A program made the position numbers and the translations under genes. A DNA stretch of 64,000 nt from Galbula dea (lineage: Eukaryota; Chordata; Aves; Piciformes; Galbulidae). The stretch lies in the NCBI GenBank assembly GCA_013399015.1, contig VWZX01001164.1, positions 982,874-1,046,873 on the forward strand, given 5' to 3'. The notes beneath the pieces are model-generated. The model ran no database searches and had not been told where the DNA came from. It worked only from the letters and a program-made list of their open reading frames with translations. Below are positions 54,601 to 64,000 of this stretch, one piece after another (the first letter of the stretch is position 1; every line of letters begins with the position of its first letter).

Positions 54601-57600
54601 GATCAATTTTACCTTTCTTTTCATGGCTTAGCAGATACTGGAGCTTTCAAGAGACCGTGCAAACTTCTCCATCTGAACCCAACCGAATACAATTTGAGGT
54701 TACTTTAAAAGTTCAGATAGATGTGAATGGAATTCCTGTGAAGTTGTTTCATGGTGCTTTTATATAATCAGCTACAAAGTTGATTCACAGCCTTTAGTAA
54801 GTGAGAAATCAGCTGAGCTTCACTGAATTAAAAAGCCAGATCTGGGGGCGTAAGATGTCCTGAAAGGTAAGTTAAATACATTCAGTTTCTAGGACGATGA
54901 GAATTTAAAACAAGTCCCAGTGAGCCAGAAGGGGGAAAAAAACCCCAAAACCAACCAACCAAGCAAAACCCTCAAAAAACCACCTAACAAAACCCAAAAA
55001 ACCAACAACACAGCATACTTGGTGTGAGAAAAAAATATCTGGAAAATACGTGCGTGCAAAACAAAGCAATGTTGTAAGCTGTCAGCTGTCATCTCTGTCC
55101 ACTAACTGTTTCCATCAATCCCTTTTCCCTACAGTCTGAACACACACTCACACACACACCATACACAACTCACCCACCCACCCAAACACCCACACACACA
55201 CACTCTGCCCCAAAATGTGGTACGGTCACTACCCTGTGGCCTGGTATCAAATAGGCTTTTAGATACCAAAAATGTCCCAGCTTTTCATGTTATTGTAGTC
55301 CAGTTTTTGTTTGTCAATTGCTGATTAACTGATTTTAAATGACAAGTAACTGGGAGGATGAATATCTCAAGCCCAGCCTGATGACAACATGTAAAAAAAG
55401 GCGTTTCAAGTAAGACTGAAGACCAACACAGTGTCCCTATTAAAGGAAATCTCAGATTCAGATTTAAAGACTAAGAATGATGGGATGACTGATTCAGAAT
55501 CTCTCTGCAGGAAGGCACTGGTAGTTTTACTATCAAAATTGTCATACAAGCTAGCTCTACAATTAGCTCTAAATCATAGGGTCAGGAATGCTAGAAACAG
55601 GCTAAAAGGATATTTTTGGCTGAATGCCATGAGAAACCACAAGCAAGCTCAAGGCAAGAGTAGCTAAGAAGCAGTTTTGTGTTCAGCCACAGTACAGCCA
55701 GGATACCTGCCTCACAAGAACAGGTCTGTCTCAGAAGGAAAAATACAATTGGCACACGTACAGCAATGGACACTAGTGCTCACTAGGCTACCAAACTCCA
55801 AAAGAAAAACTCTTAAATGTTCAGGACACCAATATTTCCACTTCTAACAGGCTTACTGCAATCTTTTACTTCTTCCAGTCATTGAAACCTTTACCAGCAG
55901 AGGGAAGTACTACTAAAGTCAATGAATGTGCTAATCTCTAAGAAACTCCTGTTACAGAACACATTTGGAAGCAAGATTATATATTTTAAGGTTGCTCTTT
56001 TGAAAAAGAAGTTTTAAATGCTTTAGATGACAATTTCACTATGTAACAAAAAAGCTAAGGTTTGTGTAGCTCGTATGCCATCCAACTAGCCATAACACAG
56101 ACATACTTGCACGGACAAAAGTATCAGTACTGAAGCAAGCAACAAATAAAATCCAACCAAACAACCACTCTGACTTAATGAAAGCAAGTGTTTTTGTTAC
56201 CGATCACACAGATCAGAAATGCAACATGGGCAACATGGCACTCAACTTGCTGCAAAGAAAAGGCCTAACCTGTGGAGAGAGAGAGTTCTCAGGCTCCTGC
56301 TGTCAGAAAAGCTGCAAAGGAAAGGAGGGCTGCTGGGACAAGTTCCATCTGAAACTAAACTGGATGTGTTGGGTACTCTTATTGGATTATCTCAAATCAG
56401 ATACAGGTTATACTTGGAGTGGATTTTATTTTTTTTTCCAGATTGCATTCAAGAGGTAAAGGTTTCACTTACGAGCAAAGAACTTAAAATCCATTACAGA
56501 ATTAGGGTAGTTGGAAAAAGTACAGCAGAAGGAGCATGTATAATAGAGGGCTCACTAGTTTACAAATTTATGTCAGGCCCAAGATAATCTTTATCTTGCT
56601 TAGGGAAATTTGCTTTAACAATCAGTATCACTGATAAAACAATTTTGTCTCTATAATGCGTTTACATGTTTTAGTACTGGTGCATATACACCTAATACTC
56701 AGTTGAGCTACACTGATGAAGGTGGATTGTGAATATTATATGCAAGACCAAGCCCATAAAGAGTGAACTTGGCATTACCTACTACTCAGTGCCCTTGCCA
56801 TCTCCAGAATTTTTTTTATGACTTACAATGGCTAGTTGCTATCTCGATATACTAAAGATGAATAATTACTTCTTCTTCTTTAAACAATTTGGCTATATAT
56901 AAAGTTTTCATTGTCAGCATCTCCCAATTGTCTAAATAAACAACAGAATTTATGACCTTGGATAATGGCATAGTCTAAGATGGGGTTTATAGTAAACGGG
57001 GTCACATCAGGCTGGCAACTAGTCACAAGTGGGGTTCCATAGGGATCCATTTTAGAGCCAGTGCTCTCTAGTATCTGCATAACTGTTTACTGAGTAAATT
57101 TGCCAATTATACAAAACCAGGAGGAGTTGCTGACACCCTCAAAGGCAGAGAGATCTGGACAAATTAGAGGGATGGGCAAGCACCACAAGTATGAAGTTTA
57201 ACAAAGGTGAAGATGGACTGTGATTCTGTGACTTGATGATCCTTATGGGTCCCTTCCAACTCAGGAGGTTCTATGACTCTAAATGAAGGGAGGACTGCCA
57301 GTATTTATATACCTGCCCAGCATTGATGGATTTTCATTTTTCAATAGGTAACTACTAGAGGGAAGAAGAAAAAGAGACTTTTTCTTAGACAAAACAGTCA
57401 GTAAATAAAAAATCTGATTTGAATGAAATTCAAGTAAAGTAGACATTTAGGGCAAAGTTACTTTACACCATTTATACCATCAGTGACTAGCGCTCCTATC
57501 CTTTAGGACAGACCAGTACAATTTAAATAGACACCTTGGCAGAAACAGAATTTGTAGTTGGAAGTGCAGCACTAACTATGGCTCACTCGAGCATGATTTT

Positions 57601-59601
57601 TAATTAACAGACGTAAGCTTGTTAAATCTTTTGACAAAAAAAAAATAAAAAAAAAAATCACTCTGCTGTTAGTGCACAGGTCTTTAGTAGTTGTTCTATA
57701 GAGTAAACAGGACTATAGCACTAGCTACCAGATTTACTCCTGGTAACCTCAGCAACCATATACAACAGTATCACATCTAGGAAAATATTTCACAACAACA
57801 AAATCCCATTAGAAACACAATTCCACTATCACAAACCAGGTTCCTAGTCCCACTCCAAGCACACTCTTGTCCCCTGCACTGAAATTGTTACCACAATCTT
57901 TCTCCCACATATGGAAATGAAAGTGGAGGGCCTGTTACCATCTGAGGCTGAGAGAGTTGGGATTGTTCAGCCTGAAGAAGAGAAGGCTTCAGGGGGACCT
58001 TATAGCTGCCTTCCAACACCTAAAGGAAGCCTATAGAAGGAGGGGAGAGAGACTCTTTACCCGAGTAGAAAGCAATAGAACTAGGGTGAGCGGCTTTACA
58101 AACTAAAGGAGGGAAGATTTAGACTGGATCTTAGGAAGAAATTCTTTACCCAGAGGGTAGAGAGACACTGGAACAGGTTGCCCAGAGAGGTTGTGGCTGC
58201 CCTATGCCTGGCTGTGTTCAAGGCCAGGTTGGATGTGGTCCTTGGCAACCTGGTCAAGTGGGTGGCATTCCTGTCCATGGCAGGGGGGCTGGAGCTAGAT
58301 AATCTTTAAGGTCCCTTCCGATCCAGGCCATTCTATGATTCTATGAATCTGCTTCCCCTCACCCCACATCAACAGCTATGCTAAGCTGCTCCTGCTTGCA
58401 GGCATGCACTTAGGAGTGGGAAGCCTCAGTGCTGACATGCTGCAATGCAGAACAGCTCCTGCCTTTGCTGCGTATCAACTTAAGATATGAGCATACAAAC
58501 AGTAGTACACATCCAAGAATTTGGAAACATTTACTTTACAGACAAGGATGATGACATAGTGATGTTTCAGACCTCTGACCTGGGTTCCCTTCAAGTGCAC
58601 TCAGGATTAGCAAAGATATATTATTTAAAAAACAGGAAAATCTATTCCCTCACCACACCACATTTGAAGAAAAACAGAGCATTGATCTTTCATCATCTTT
58701 CTTTAATACTCATCATCTGATGCAACGGTAGCCATGAACATTCTTTGCCTGTGACTACACTGATTTTAGTGAAAGGTTTAAACAGAGGCAAAGTAACCCA
58801 TCCTTTAGAATGCAAGCTATTTACAACAACTTCTTTCTACCTGTTTTTTACCATCTGTAACACCTGACCAGATCTAGTACCAAAGACTTCTATCTTTGGC
58901 ATAGCCCTGACAGCACGGCAGTGCCTGTACTACTCACAGAGGAAATCATGTAAGATTGCATTCACTGCAGATAGAAGTGACAGGCAAATACTGTTACACA
59001 GCCAAAAGACAGAAAGTTGACAATGCAATACATTTTTACAGTGATAACAAAAAAGGCCATTTCTGCTCTAGCTGTATCTCTTTTTAGCTTTGTTTTTGAA
59101 CCGATACACAGATACTACCTCCAGTGGCCCAGCAAAATCCTAAACCTAGTAAATAGTATCTAATATTAGTAAATAATACTAATATTAGTAAATAATATCA
59201 ACACTCTACAAAGAAAATATAAACACACTAGAATTAATTTTTATATTGGAAAATGTGACATAAAAACCAATTCCAATAGATATCATCTAAGTCTGCAATA
59301 GCAAAAATGTTTTCTGTACTTTCCCTCTGTTTAATAAAGACATCTCAAATGCAGCAGCTTACCTGATCTTGCAGAGACATAACAGGATTATTTTTGGTTG
59401 TATTGATATGTAGAACATGATATTTGTTTTTTGCACAAAGGTCATAGGCAATATTTGTGAAGGATGTACTGGCAGTCTTAGGTACTCTGTTGTAAATAAT
59501 CACTATGTCATCTTCTTCACCCAGTGCCACATCTTGTCGGGGGCCATCTACTGTATGACGTTGTTCTATTTCTCTGACTTCATGTCTTGCAATAGCCCTT
59601 T
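42460..59601 (-). CDS. HS2ST1: Heparan sulfate 2-O-sulfotransferase 1, exons 2-7 (5'-partial gene)
   Basis: Golgi type II membrane enzyme that moves sulfate from PAPS to the 2-O position of iduronic (and less often glucuronic) acid in heparan sulfate. Joining six minus-strand exons gives an uninterrupted 314-residue frame that ends in KIYPKSN and TAA and corresponds to residues 43-356 of the 356-residue vertebrate protein. Visible elements, in full-length numbering: the 5'-phosphosulfate loop RVPKTAST with Lys83, N-glycosylation sequons at Asn108 and Asn127, the HGH motif with catalytic His142 (His140 beside it), the 3'-phosphate binding segment IRDPIERLVS with Arg164 and Ser172, and the disulfide cysteines 201/209 and 222/228. 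Residue roles come from published work on the family; the residues themselves are read from the sequence. All splice sites are GT/AG and all phases match. The exon for residues 1-42, with the membrane anchor, lies outside the window. There is no frameshift or premature stop, so the gene looks functional. Confidence 0.98.
42687..44599 (-). other. HS2ST1: HS2ST1 intron 6
   Basis: Phase-1 intron of about 1.9 kb. It carries one large CR1 fragment (listed separately) that fills nearly half of it, in the orientation opposite to the gene. The rest is A+T-rich with no other feature seen. Confidence 0.9.
43086..43921 (+). mobile_element. CR1 LINE, 5'-truncated, about 0.84 kb
   Basis: The stretch begins in the C-terminal part of the CR1 ORF2 (reverse transcriptase) region. 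The core phrases AAGTTCAACAAGGCCAAGTG, GAGAAAGACTTGGGCCTGTT, CCAGAGGAGGGCCATGAAGA and GAACACGTTGCCTAGAGAAG follow the usual order of CR1 copies. It ends in a degenerate ATTCTATGAGACTACG tail. Frameshifts and stop codons break the coding part, so it is a dead 5'-truncated insertion. It lies antisense to HS2ST1 within intron 6. Confidence 0.93.
44600..44757 (-). CDS. HS2ST1: HS2ST1 coding exon 6
   Basis: This 158-base exon has no stand-alone reading frame of note and was found by translating between splice sites. The acceptor is GTCATTTTAG and the first base completes Trp229. The translation runs NVGSRWALEQAKYNL, INEYFLVGVTEELEDFI, MLLEAALPRFFRGATELYRT, then one base of a Gly codon (phase 1). 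The donor is CAG|GTATTT, which departs from consensus at +4 to +6. The segment belongs to the C-terminal half of the fold and is well conserved in all vertebrate HS2ST1 proteins. Confidence 0.96.
44758..45842 (-). other. HS2ST1: HS2ST1 intron 5
   Basis: Phase-2 intron of about 1.1 kb, A+T-rich, with no repeat or other feature recognised. Confidence 0.9.
45843..45940 (-). CDS. HS2ST1: HS2ST1 coding exon 5 (disulfide-rich exon)
   Basis: This 98-base exon is too short to be seen as a stand-alone reading frame. Translation of the minus strand between the acceptor TTTGTTCCAG and the donor CTG|GTAGGA gives TFDECVAAGGSDC, then APEKLWLQIPFFCGHSSEC, plus two bases of a Trp codon (phase 2). The four cysteines correspond to residues 201, 209, 222 and 228, which form two disulfides in the solved structures of the family. 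The start is in phase 0, matching exon 4. Confidence 0.96.
45941..49699 (-). other. HS2ST1: HS2ST1 intron 4
   Basis: Phase-0 intron of about 3.8 kb. It contains a CR1 fragment at 49181-49400 and an isolated CpG-containing YY1-like motif at 48392-48402. The rest is A+T-rich; the open frame at 47197-47502 (minus) shows no family signature. Confidence 0.9.
49181..49400 (-). mobile_element. CR1 LINE 3' fragment
   Basis: Read on the plus strand, it starts with TCACAGAATCACAGAATCAT and continues through GGTTGGAAAGGACCCTCAAG and CCTCCAGGGATGGTGACTCC to CCTGGGCAGCCTATTCCAAT. This is the reverse complement of a typical CR1 3' region. The 3' terminus lies at 49181 and the 5' truncation near 49400. It is in the same orientation as HS2ST1 and about 300 bases downstream of the exon 4 donor. 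Confidence 0.93.
49700..49838 (-). CDS. HS2ST1: HS2ST1 coding exon 4 (3'-phosphate binding exon)
   Basis: This 139-base exon follows the acceptor TTACTTTAG and completes the Lys150 codon with its first base. It reads FGVKKKPIYINVIRDPIERL and onward to KQGDKK, and ends in phase 0 before the donor AAG|GTAAAG. Arg164 and Ser172 bind the 3'-phosphate of PAPS in this family. The basic run GLRRRKQGDKK falls in the heparan-sulfate-binding face. The exon is intact and almost identical to vertebrate orthologues. Confidence 0.97.
49839..52241 (-). other. HS2ST1: HS2ST1 intron 3
   Basis: Phase-2 intron of about 2.4 kb with no repeat recognised. It contains a perfect 16-bp palindrome at 50164-50179 (listed separately). 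The rest is plain A+T-rich sequence. Confidence 0.9.
50164..50179. repeat. Perfect 16-bp palindrome with central E-box
   Basis: AGCCACATATGTGGCT equals its own reverse complement. The centre is CATATG, an E-box variant, and the arms contain TGTGG. It lies in HS2ST1 intron 3. The function is unknown; a chance palindrome of this length is not very rare in long DNA. Confidence 0.9.
52242..52327 (-). CDS. HS2ST1: HS2ST1 coding exon 3 (residues 122-149 plus part of 150)
   Basis: This 86-base exon lies between the acceptor TACTTTTACAG and the donor AAA|GTACGT. It starts in phase 0 with VRFVKNVTSW and ends with two bases of the Lys150 codon (phase 2). It encodes the second N-glycosylation sequon NVT (Asn127) and the motif FYHGH, whose second histidine is residue 142, the catalytic base of the family, with His140 beside it. 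The flanking frame is open for some distance on both sides, but the splice sites and the match to the family fix the boundaries. Confidence 0.97.
54936..55012. repeat. A/C-rich low-complexity tract (AACC/AAAAC-like)
   Basis: Irregular array of AAAACC, CCAA and AACAA units, purely A and C over most of its length. The plus strand is the A/C strand. Tracts of this type recur in the window (34579-34634; the complementary T/G form at 16542-16603). Confidence 0.85.
55140..55204. repeat. CA/CCCA microsatellite
   Basis: Interrupted CA dinucleotide repeat with an internal CCCA block. It lies in HS2ST1 intron 2 and is likely length-polymorphic. Confidence 0.9.
56940..57284 (+). mobile_element. CR1 LINE with internal deletion (RT core joined to 3' tail)
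   Basis: From about 56940 the plus strand decodes to degraded CR1 reverse transcriptase. A GVP(Q)GSI-like box sits near 57030, and a FAN-Y-TKP segment stands where the polymerase FADDTK box is expected. At about 57210 the sequence passes directly into the CR1 3' end (GTGATTCTGTGACTTGATGA, CCCTTCCAACTCAGGAGGTT). The C-terminal half of ORF2 is therefore missing. The copy is inactive and antisense to HS2ST1. Confidence 0.85.
57636..57658. repeat. A-rich tract
   Basis: Two A runs separated by a single T, within HS2ST1 intron 2. Confidence 0.9.
57925..58348 (+). mobile_element. CR1 LINE 3' fragment with well-preserved tail
   Basis: It contains CTGAGAGAGTTGGGATTGTT, GGACCTTATAGCTGCCTTCC, GAACAGGTTGCCCAGAGAGG and GTCCCTTCCGATCCAGGCCA, and ends CATTCTATGATTCTATGAA, the octamer tail typical of CR1. 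Of the CR1 copies here, the 3' part of this one looks closest to an intact consensus, so it may be among the younger insertions. Antisense to HS2ST1, in intron 2. Confidence 0.95.
59148..59199. repeat. 19-20-bp A/T tandem repeat, about 2.6 copies
   Basis: Unit AGTAAATAATACTAATATT is repeated with small changes: a first copy of 20 bases, a second of 19, and a partial third. It lies about 160 bases downstream of the exon 2 donor, on the intron side. Confidence 0.9.
59363..59601 (-). CDS. HS2ST1: HS2ST1 coding exon 2 (residues 43-121)
   Basis: This 239-base exon starts after the acceptor CCTTAACAG at codon position 2, so the Glu42 codon is split with exon 1 (phase 1). It ends ...LQDQ before the donor CAG|GTAAGC in phase 0. 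It carries the end of the stem region (RAIARHEVREIEQRH) and the start of the sulfotransferase fold. The PAPS 5'-phosphosulfate loop RVPKTAST contains Lys83, proposed as general acid. The sequon NTT (Asn108) follows. The stem segment around residues 62-72 (acidic, with a Gly at residue 69) is the least conserved part compared with the mammalian protein as I remember it. Confidence 0.97.
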
Positions 59602-60427
59602 CTGTTAAGGACAGCAAATATAAAATGTAATGTAAATATCACATATTTTGTTCAAACCACAGAATGCAAATAACCTGGTGAAAAGCAGTAACTCCTAAGC
59701 AATAAATGAAACACTTGGTATCATATTTCTGACACATCTGAAGCAAAACAATCTATGAAATGTATGAATGATAAAATGTAAGTTAGTCTGACATAGAACA
59801 CTAAGACTAGAAAACAATGCCTGGGGTACACATACCTTATTCTATAACTCACACTAATTTTACTGAAAGTCACTGTCTCTAAAGAAAAATGTCTATCATG
59901 CACTATCAAAATGGTGACATTCCCAAAATATCTCAAACATTTTCTATAAAACATCTATTTAAAAATTGTAATAGAAGGAATAATTTTATGTGGAGAATAT
60001 GAACTTTCTGAAAACAACAGAAGTACTAACACCAGTTACTTAACTGTCTAGAGGCACTGGACTTCAGATTAAGCCACTGTTTTGTTACTTCAATTGCTAC
60101 AAGCCGCAAGTGTAAAGTATTACAATAAAAAGTTTTGCAAAAACTCAAGTTAGATACATTAATTTCAAGTTTGAAAGAACAGAAGCAAGAGGTGCTTAGA
60201 AAACATTTAACCTTAAGGTGAAGGGTGTTCTCTGTGTACTGAAATAAAGCAAATTTATCTAAAAGAAATAAATGTGGAAAAGCAAGCAAAGTACTAGACA
60301 TTTTGGCAAGGTGAGTACACTGCAAATAAACCATTCCTCCTTTATACAAAGGCCAATATTCTGGCAATCGAACTCTGCTTCAAGTGTTAAAAGCCTATTT
60401 GGAAAATAAACCCCACAGTGTTACAGC

Positions 60428-60460
60428 TTCTTTTTCTTCTTCTTTTTTTTTTTTTTTTCT
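60428..60460. repeat. T-rich tract
   Basis: Runs of T broken by C. On the gene's strand this is an A-rich tract. Confidence 0.9.
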
Positions 60461-62845
60461 CAAATCAGCTGTTGCTGAATATCAAATACTCTGTGCTGAT
60501 CCAGACACAACTTTGTTCTGTTCTGGATAGATATATACTTCAATATGATTTGTAATAGAAATGTCAAAGCAACTTTTCTGATTATGGCGATATTGCCTTT
60601 CATAAGGTATTCAAAGAAATCTGCGTTGACCAACAGTGCAAGCTGAAGTTGATACCACAAGAGTAACCTGTAAATCTCCGTGTTATGTTCTTACAGACGG
60701 CATAGCTCTTTTTGGATAACATGCTTTTAACAGCAGCAGCTCTTGGCTTTTACTTCCCCTGCCTCCTGTAACCCAGCTCCTTCTATTATCTTTCACCACA
60801 TCTCTTTAATTATAACATAAAATCACTTCTAAAGCAGAATCATTAAGCTGTGAACACCACTAGCCTGTAATTCCACATAAATTGTCCTCAACCACAAACT
60901 TCCATCTGTTTGAAATGCTTCAAAGCTTAAACTCACTCTCATATGCTCGTATGTCACACCCCATAACTAAGTTACATCAGTATGAAAATGTTTGTAGAAA
61001 ATGCTTATTGAGTATATCTCAATTTTCCACATGACATCTGCTGCTCCCCACTATATCAGTCACAGTTTTCGCTCTTTCCTTTCTCATTTGCAACCTCTCC
61101 CATCACTGCTGTCAAACCTCCTACTTCGGAAAGAGATGAAGCAACAGGCTCTGGTTTCATCTATCTAAAGATCGCTACAACAAAAAGGGACTTGGCAACT
61201 CTCCTCTTCCTGCCAGTAACAGATTAGGTGAAGCATTTGGTAGGGGACACAGTTAACCACATGGCTGCCCAAGGCCACGTGGATACCAAATACCACCTAG
61301 GGAAGTTGAAACGCAACAAATTTAATTTGTCTCTTCTACAGCAGAGTAGTAGATCTCGGCTAGATTTGAAGCATGACTGCACAGAACTCCAGGGCTGATG
61401 AGGCTGGCTGGTGTGGAGGGAAGCTTCTCCTTTCACACTTAAGAAGTAAACATTTGTGAGAAACAGACACGATTTGGAAAAGGACTGATGAGAAGTGTTC
61501 CTCTGATGAGGTATTTGAAACCATGATTATTCAAAAATTAGTGTGATAAGTGCACTTTAAGGGCTATGCACAAGATATAAAAGATGTATGATTAGATGCA
61601 ATTTACAGAAAGGCTATTGCATACAGTCATCTTTAACTTCTTGTGGTGAGAGGGGAAAGCAAGAACCCAGGCAAGGAGAACCTTCACAAGTGTGAAGTAC
61701 GCAGACATTCTATTATCAAAGAACAAGGAGGCTTTAAATTTCAAATTAAAATTAAAACTAATCTTTATGATGCAGAACTGAAATAATTTTGAAGTAACTG
61801 CAATAGTTAAAAAACAAAAAGTTGAAATGAATTGCAGGATATAAAATGCTGAAGTGCAAGAAAAACTAAAGCTAGTGAGCTAAACTCTCTAACCTAGTCA
61901 CCCATCCTAACAGCCTATTTCAGTGTAGTCTATTAATAAAACAAGGAAAATTGCAAGTTGTGTAGAAGTGCACATTTTTCCCCGTCATGAATAGTTTGTA
62001 GTTTTTCCTATGAGGTCAGGAAGCTTTTCTGTTACTTTCTGAGAAGCCTGTTTAACTCTTAAAATGGCACAGGACTTGATGCATATAAATTTATTTATTT
62101 AGATATTTATTTGGGGGGAAGGAGGAGAAAAAGTCCAGTAATGGTAACATGTCATTGAGAATTGTCTTTGGGATAACTAGTTAATCTGCAGTTATAAAAT
62201 TGGAAGAGTTGATGACCATTTGATTCACTACCTCAATTGCTCTTCTATAATTAATCTTGGAAATCCTGCAGTGGTTGAAAAATGAACAATTGCTTATATG
62301 TTTTTGGAAATACAGTAGAAAATGCAGTGTATGCTTTAATGACTTTTTACATGTAGAAGATTATTAAGTAATTTTGTTCACAAAAAATCTCCTTAAGATG
62401 ACAGCTCTACAAATTTAACTTTGATTATGAGAATAATTGTCTATGTAACATGTGACTGTTTTCACTAAAGTCAATTAAAAAACCCAACAGCTTAAGTTCT
62501 TTCCTATAAGAGATCCTGTGGACAGAATGTCCTACAGTCTCCTTGCTTTCATTGCATTCTATTTAAACTTGATTTTGTAAGAAAAACAACAAGGCAAAAT
62601 TAGTAAGAGCCAACTGTCTAAACTGGGTTGAGTGCCCACAGTAAGTTTGACACTAATTAACTACATCATTAAAAAAGATAAACAATATTTAAGCAAGTGG
62701 TACTTTGAATACCCAACAGATTTTCATAGTAATATAATACAGAATCACTTTAAGGCATAAAATATTCTGTCTCATACTTTATTATTCCCTGTTTAGGTAT
62801 ACTGCAATAAATAACATAATTAGTATACACTTTGGAAAAATTGAT

Positions 62846-62912
62846 AGAATTCATAGAATGGCCTGGGTTGGAAGGGACCTTAAAGATCATTTAGCTCCAA
62901 CCCTCCTGCCCT
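62846..62912 (-). mobile_element. CR1 LINE 3'-end remnant
   Basis: The plus strand reads ATTCATAGAATGGCCTGGGT then TGGAAGGGACCTTAAAGATC and CCAACCCTCCTGCC, the reverse complement of the CR1 3' end. Only about 70 bases are kept. Confidence 0.9.
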
Positions 62913-64000
62913 TTCAAGTTATTAACAGGAAAAGTAATACTTGGAAATGGACAGACCAAGTTTGCTTGCTAAGCCCTGTTTTGTTAGGTTTTCTTCTAAA
63001 AAATTCACCTGTGAAAATGCACCAGACCCATATGTATCCATAAAAATATTTGGAAACCCAACTGAACAATATTTAAATAATTATAGAAACAAATCACTGT
63101 GATCATAAGCATTTATTTGTCTACAGTCCTTGCACATTTGAAAAGATGAATGACTTGGGTAAAACAAGTTTATTAGCATTTATTTCAAATCCAAGTGTTA
63201 ACTGCATACAAAATACTATCTTCCTGAACAAAAGATAATAGTGTCAGGGATGCTAATAACTTAAAGGTTAACAAAACCAAACATCCTGATTTCCTCACAT
63301 TTTTCACAAAAGCACAATAACATCTTCGGATTTGTTAACAAGAAAGTCTATCAAAACCAGAAACTCTTCTTTCCCATAGCACTCTTGATGAAGGATACAT
63401 TTTGAGCCTTCCTGGCTGTCAAAGTCAAGTTAACTGAGTATCTGGAGAATAATTCAGACCATACCGTTCTGCTTCCCTAAACTATGCTCTTTGTATTCTA
63501 TGTCTATTTTCTTTCCATATATATCTGTAGGTATTATTTATGCTCTCTCTTCAATGTGTCTTCTGTGCCTGCCATGCTTCCTTGTAAAACCTCCCACTTA
63601 GTTGAGGAAAGGCTCAGCCTTAAAATAAATTTTAGCTCAGTGGATTTCAAGTGTTTCCCAAGAGAAAAAAAGACATTGATTCAAACTTCACTCACACTGT
63701 CTTGATGTGAAGGAACTGGACAGCTAGTATGGATGACACCATCCAAACAATTGCTGCGTATCTATGACATTGGATGCTACTTCAAACTAATAAGCAAGTT
63801 TCTTCCAGTTGGAAGCAATACGGAAGTCAACTGACTTGGTGTCTCAGCTTTCTTTCCACTGTGCTCCCAGGTCAATTAGTCAAGCAGCTGGTAGTCTGAG
63901 TTGCCCAGCAGCCCTAAAGCTGTTTTGCTGCCCAAAAGCTGCACTGAACACGTGATTGGTCTAAATACTGAACGTGAGCAGGACCAAAAACCTACTCATT

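Larger units (their letters stand above)
52328..59362 (-). other. HS2ST1: HS2ST1 intron 2
   Basis: Phase-0 intron of about 7 kb. It holds two CR1 fragments (56940-57284 and 57925-58348), two low-complexity tracts near 55 kb, an A-rich tract at 57636 and a short tandem repeat at 59148-59199. The remaining sequence shows nothing I can identify. Confidence 0.9.
59602..64000 (-). other. HS2ST1: HS2ST1 intron 1 (3' part, runs off the window)
   Basis: Intron sequence upstream of exon 2. It contains a pyrimidine-rich T tract at 60428-60460 and a CR1 remnant at 62846-62912. No exon with the expected N-terminal membrane-anchor sequence was found before 64000, so exon 1 and the promoter lie further on. 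The remainder has no recognisable feature. Confidence 0.85.

Noticed and set aside
61224..63705. Possible HS2ST1 exon 1 or promoter near the right edge
   Set aside because: No sequence resembling the N-terminal cytosolic tail and membrane anchor was found on the minus strand and there is no CpG island, so exon 1 must lie beyond 64000.

Overview
The window is nuclear DNA from a bird. Three things point to this: 3'-end fragments of CR1 LINEs (consensus-like tails of the ATTCTATG type), a solo ERVL-type LTR of the avian kind with a perfect 5-bp target duplication, and one widely spaced intron-exon gene whose protein matches vertebrate heparan sulfate 2-O-sulfotransferase almost residue for residue. 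I cannot name the species. There are no operons, CRISPR arrays or bacterial or phage features.

Right part (about 42.4-64 kb, minus strand): HS2ST1. Six exons were placed to the base from reading frame and GT/AG splice sites: 59363-59601, 52242-52327, 49700-49838, 45843-45940, 44600-44757 and 42460-42686. Together they encode residues 43-356 of the 356-residue enzyme, including every catalytic and PAPS-binding element, and all junction phases agree. The first coding exon (cytosolic tail and membrane anchor, residues 1-42) and the promoter lie beyond position 64000. Five CR1 fragments sit in the introns. The region just below 42460 is probably a long 3' UTR with several minus-strand AATAAA signals, the farthest at about 38.1 kb.

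Left part (1 to about 38 kb): no protein-coding gene that I can support. It looks like the intergenic interval downstream of HS2ST1. In mammals the next coding gene on that side is LMO4; that is remembered synteny and is not visible here. It holds two short CR1 tails, the solo LTR (2945-3394), low-complexity tracts, and one isolated CpG island at about 27.84-28.13 kb with a GC box and a good splice donor. That island is the best candidate for an unannotated promoter, perhaps of a long noncoding RNA. Several motif clusters (four CTAATGA motifs near 16.0 kb, a MAF/NF-E2 site at 21.45 kb, an inverted RUNX pair at 36.8 kb) are possible regulatory elements but need cross-species alignment.

I found no sign of a previously undescribed biological system. 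The items worth following are the CpG island, the 3' UTR extent and the possible enhancers.
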